Assembly: GCF_011305995.1 (NCBI RefSeq)
Contig: NZ_CP049910.1
Coordinates: forward strand, 2,542,001-2,606,000
Direction of reading: 5' to 3'
DNA: 64,000 nucleotides
From: Diaphorobacter sp. HDW4A
GTDB taxonomy: Bacteria; Pseudomonadota; Gammaproteobacteria; Burkholderiales; Burkholderiaceae_C
The position numbers and the translations under genes are program-made. Shown one piece after another: positions 62,369-64,000 of this stretch (position 1 is the first letter of the stretch; every line of letters begins with the position of its first letter). The notes below the pieces were generated by a model that saw only the letters and a program-made list of their open reading frames with translations, made no database searches and was not told the DNA's origin.

Positions 62369-63103
62369 TCAAAGCAACTGAGCACCAACACTTCGTCCTG
62401 CAGCCAAAACAAACTTCAAATATCGTGCGTCATACCGATGCACAGGCATAGTCAAAGTAAGCGCCGCCGCCAACTCCCCACTCCCCCGGAACACCGGCAC
62501 AGAAATGCCAGCAATCTCACTGCGCCGATCCCCAATCACCGCCTCATACCCATCTGCCCGCACCCGCGCATAATGCACCCGATCCCTGCGCTCCCACTCA
62601 GCCAACTCAGGATCAAAAGCCACCAACACCCGTCCTCCAGCCCCCTTGCCCAGCGGCAACATGTCCCCCACCCGCGCATGGTCACGCACCGGATGCGGTG
62701 AGTCCACGCGAAAGAGGCACAGGCGGTCGCGGCCCTGACGCACGTGGTAGGCTGCGCTCTCGCCCGTCTGCGCGACGAGCGCGCGCAGCACCGGCATCAC
62801 TACCCGGTCGAGCGAAAAATTCTGCGCATACACCGCATGCAGCCGCGCCACCGCCGATCCGACCGCATAGCGACCGGAATCCAGGCGCATCACCCAGCCG
62901 CCATGCTCCAGTGACGCGAGCAGGCGCGAGACGGTGCTTTTGTACAAGCGGGTGCGCTCGGCCAGTTCGGCGAGCGTGAGGCCGTCACCATTATCTCCAT
63001 CACGAAAGGCGGCGAGCAGGCTCAGCGCGCGATCAACCGCCGCCACGCCGCCGGGTGCGGCGTTTTCATCGGCTACGGATTCGGTCACGGATTTACGCGG
63101 CAT
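62369..63103 (-). CDS. IclR family transcriptional regulator
   Basis: A 244-residue regulator with an N-terminal winged helix (VAAVDRALSLLAAFRDGD, LTLAELAERTRLYKSTVSRLLASLEHGGWV) and a C-terminal IclR effector domain (VVMPVLRALVAQTGESAAYHVRQGRDRLCLFRVDSPHPVRDH, GKGAGGRVLVAF, ISVPVFRGSGELAAALTLTMP). It is divergent from the HMG-CoA lyase-like gene with a 108-bp gap, and is its likely regulator. Confidence 0.93.
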   Translation of the reverse strand: MPRKSVTESVADENAAPGGVAAVDRALSLLAAFRDGDNGDGLTLAELAERTRLYKSTVSRLLASLEHGGWVMRLDSGRYAVGSAVARLHAVYAQNFSLDRVVMPVLRALVAQTGESAAYHVRQGRDRLCLFRVDSPHPVRDHARVGDMLPLGKGAGGRVLVAFDPELAEWERRDRVHYARVRADGYEAVIGDRRSEIAGISVPVFRGSGELAAALTLTMPVHRYDARYLKFVLAAGRSVGAQLL

Positions 63104-63138
63104 GTCCTGATGGCTCCGGTTGATTCTCTTGGCTCACT

Positions 63139-63167
63139 TGACAGCGAATGGGCTGCACCGCAATATC
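63139..63167 (+). promoter_or_regulatory. Candidate promoter of the HMG-CoA lyase-like gene
   Basis: A perfect -35 TTGACA (63139-63144) is followed after 17 bp by CAATAT (63162-63167), a weak -10. Position and spacing are suitable; the -10 match is poor, so this is tentative. Confidence 0.35.
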
Positions 63168-63184
63168 TTATTAGACAGTATTCA

Positions 63185-63201
63185 GTTCTATCCTATAGAA
63201 C
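63185..63201. promoter_or_regulatory. Candidate operator between IclR regulator and lyase gene
   Basis: Perfect 7-3-7 palindrome GTTCTAT-CCT-ATAGAAC ending 10 bp before the lyase start codon and downstream of the candidate promoter. It is a plausible binding site for the divergent IclR protein. Confidence 0.45.
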
Positions 63202-63211
63202 AACTCCCAAA

Positions 63212-64000
63212 ATGCAAACACCCCACAGATACGACGTTCTCATCAGCGAGGTGGGACCGCGCGACGGGCTTCAATCCGTGAACCGCACCATGTCCACTAC
63301 CGACAAGCAAGCGTGGATCGACGCGCTGGTCGCTGCCGGCCTGCAGGAGATCGAGGTCGGCTCTTTCGTCTCGCCCAAGCTGCTGCCACAGATGGCGGAC
63401 ACCGCCGAGGTGGTGAAGCACGCGCTGCATCAACACAAGGGCGTGACCATCATGGCGCTGGTGCCCAATCTGCGTGGCGCGCAGGCGGCGATGAAGGCTG
63501 GGGTGCACAAGATCACCATGCCGATTTCCGCAAGCCGCGCTCACTCGCTCGCCAATGTGCGCAAGACGCCCAAGGAGATGGTCGATGAGGTGCACAACAT
63601 CGCCGCGCTACGCGACGAGATCGCGCCCGGAACGCATATCGAAGCTGGCATTTCCACTGCGTTCGGATGCACGCTGCAGGGCCTCGTTCCCGAGGATGAT
63701 GTGATTGCGCTGGCCGCCGCCTGCGTCGCTGCGGGCGTGGACGAATGCGGGCTCTCCGACACCACCGGCATGGCCAATCCCGCGCAGGTCAAGCGTCTTT
63801 TCACGCGGCTCATTGCGGAGCTCGGCGACAAGGCCGGTGCCGCGCACATGCACAACACGCGCGGGCTCGGGCTGGCCAACTGCCTTGCGGCCTACGACGT
63901 GGGCACGCGCACCTTCGATGCATCGCTCGCAGGACTCGGCGGCTGCCCGTATGCCCCCGGAGCTTCGGGCAATGTGGTGACCGAAGACCTCGTCTTCATG
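63212..64000 (+). CDS. Hydroxymethylglutaryl-CoA lyase family protein (3' end outside window)
   Basis: Cleaves 3-hydroxy-3-methylglutaryl-CoA or a related acyl-CoA to an acetyl-CoA-type product. 263 codons are visible; the frame is open at the window edge. The DRE-TIM barrel features are SEVGPRDGLQ (R17, D18), the metal ligands in HMHNTRG, and the active-site loop GGCPYAPGASGN with C245 followed by VVTEDLV. Only the last part is missing. The divergent IclR gene suggests regulated use in catabolism, for example leucine or isovalerate breakdown; substrate specificity is not certain from sequence. Confidence 0.93.
   Translation, partial: MQTPHRYDVLISEVGPRDGLQSVNRTMSTTDKQAWIDALVAAGLQEIEVGSFVSPKLLPQMADTAEVVKHALHQHKGVTIMALVPNLRGAQAAMKAGVHKITMPISASRAHSLANVRKTPKEMVDEVHNIAALRDEIAPGTHIEAGISTAFGCTLQGLVPEDDVIALAAACVAAGVDECGLSDTTGMANPAQVKRLFTRLIAELGDKAGAAHMHNTRGLGLANCLAAYDVGTRTFDASLAGLGGCPYAPGASGNVVTEDLVFM

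Noticed and set aside
61841..62372. Several minus-strand open frames of 84-166 codons downstream of fabI
   Set aside because: They lie in repeat element B. Similar peptide strings occur in the frame through element A because the DNA repeats, not because a protein is conserved; inverted-repeat halves explain the similarity, and there are no ribosome sites.

Overview
The window is a GC-rich bacterial chromosome segment. Gene content and order point to a betaproteobacterium of the Comamonadaceae (Comamonas/Delftia/Acidovorax-like): cysI-DUF934-cysDN, thiO-S-G-E behind a TPP riboswitch, odhAB-lpd, Bug-type periplasmic binding proteins, an IPTL-CTERM protein and an Omp32-like porin. The genus is an inference from protein character, not from a database match. 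No phage, transposase, plasmid gene, CRISPR array, rRNA or tRNA was seen.

Layout. 1-7.7 kb: the start of a sulfate-binding protein gene (leaving the window), yggX, mnmC, a three-gene operon for secreted proteins of unknown function (one with a C-terminal sorting signal), and a porin. 7.7-13.9 kb: assimilatory sulfate reduction (cysI, DUF934, cysD, cysN, with no cysH between them), then 7Fe ferredoxin and its probable NADP+ reductase. 13.9-15.1 kb: two tandem stand-alone CZB zinc-binding-domain proteins. 15.3-21.7 kb: thiamine region with two TPP riboswitches, a CytX-type pyrimidine transporter, an SH3 protein, thiD and thiO-S-G-E. 21.8-28.6 kb: acyl-CoA metabolism (hydroxyacyl-CoA dehydrogenase, hydratase, Crp/Fnr regulator, aminoglycoside-phosphotransferase-fold kinase plus acyl-CoA dehydrogenase) and a TRIC-type membrane protein.

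28.9-41.3 kb: housekeeping genes clpA, clpS, dnaE, bamD, a DinG/YoaA helicase, a PP2C phosphatase, a charged periplasmic protein and zapE. 41.4-47.2 kb: 2-oxoglutarate dehydrogenase (sucA, odhB, lpd), with a hairpin terminator between odhB and lpd and another after lpd. 47.4-54.3 kb: AI-2E family permease, an AtuA/Bug catabolic cluster with a divergent LysR regulator, a tandem universal stress protein and a fluoroacetate-dehalogenase-like hydrolase. 54.5-60.8 kb: yejABEF peptide ABC transporter, split by an oppositely oriented DUF2127 gene. 60.9-64 kb: fabI, an IclR regulator and the start of an HMG-CoA lyase-like gene.

The most unusual non-genic structures are two related composite inverted-repeat elements (24977-25404 and 61782-62325). 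Each is built from two diverging copies of one unit, with hairpin-forming ends and a central hairpin whose arms differ in sequence but stay paired. Other points worth following are the interrupted yej operon, a low-GC block inside yejA, the secreted-protein operon, the tandem CZB genes, the missing cysH, and two 50-bp convergent gene overlaps.
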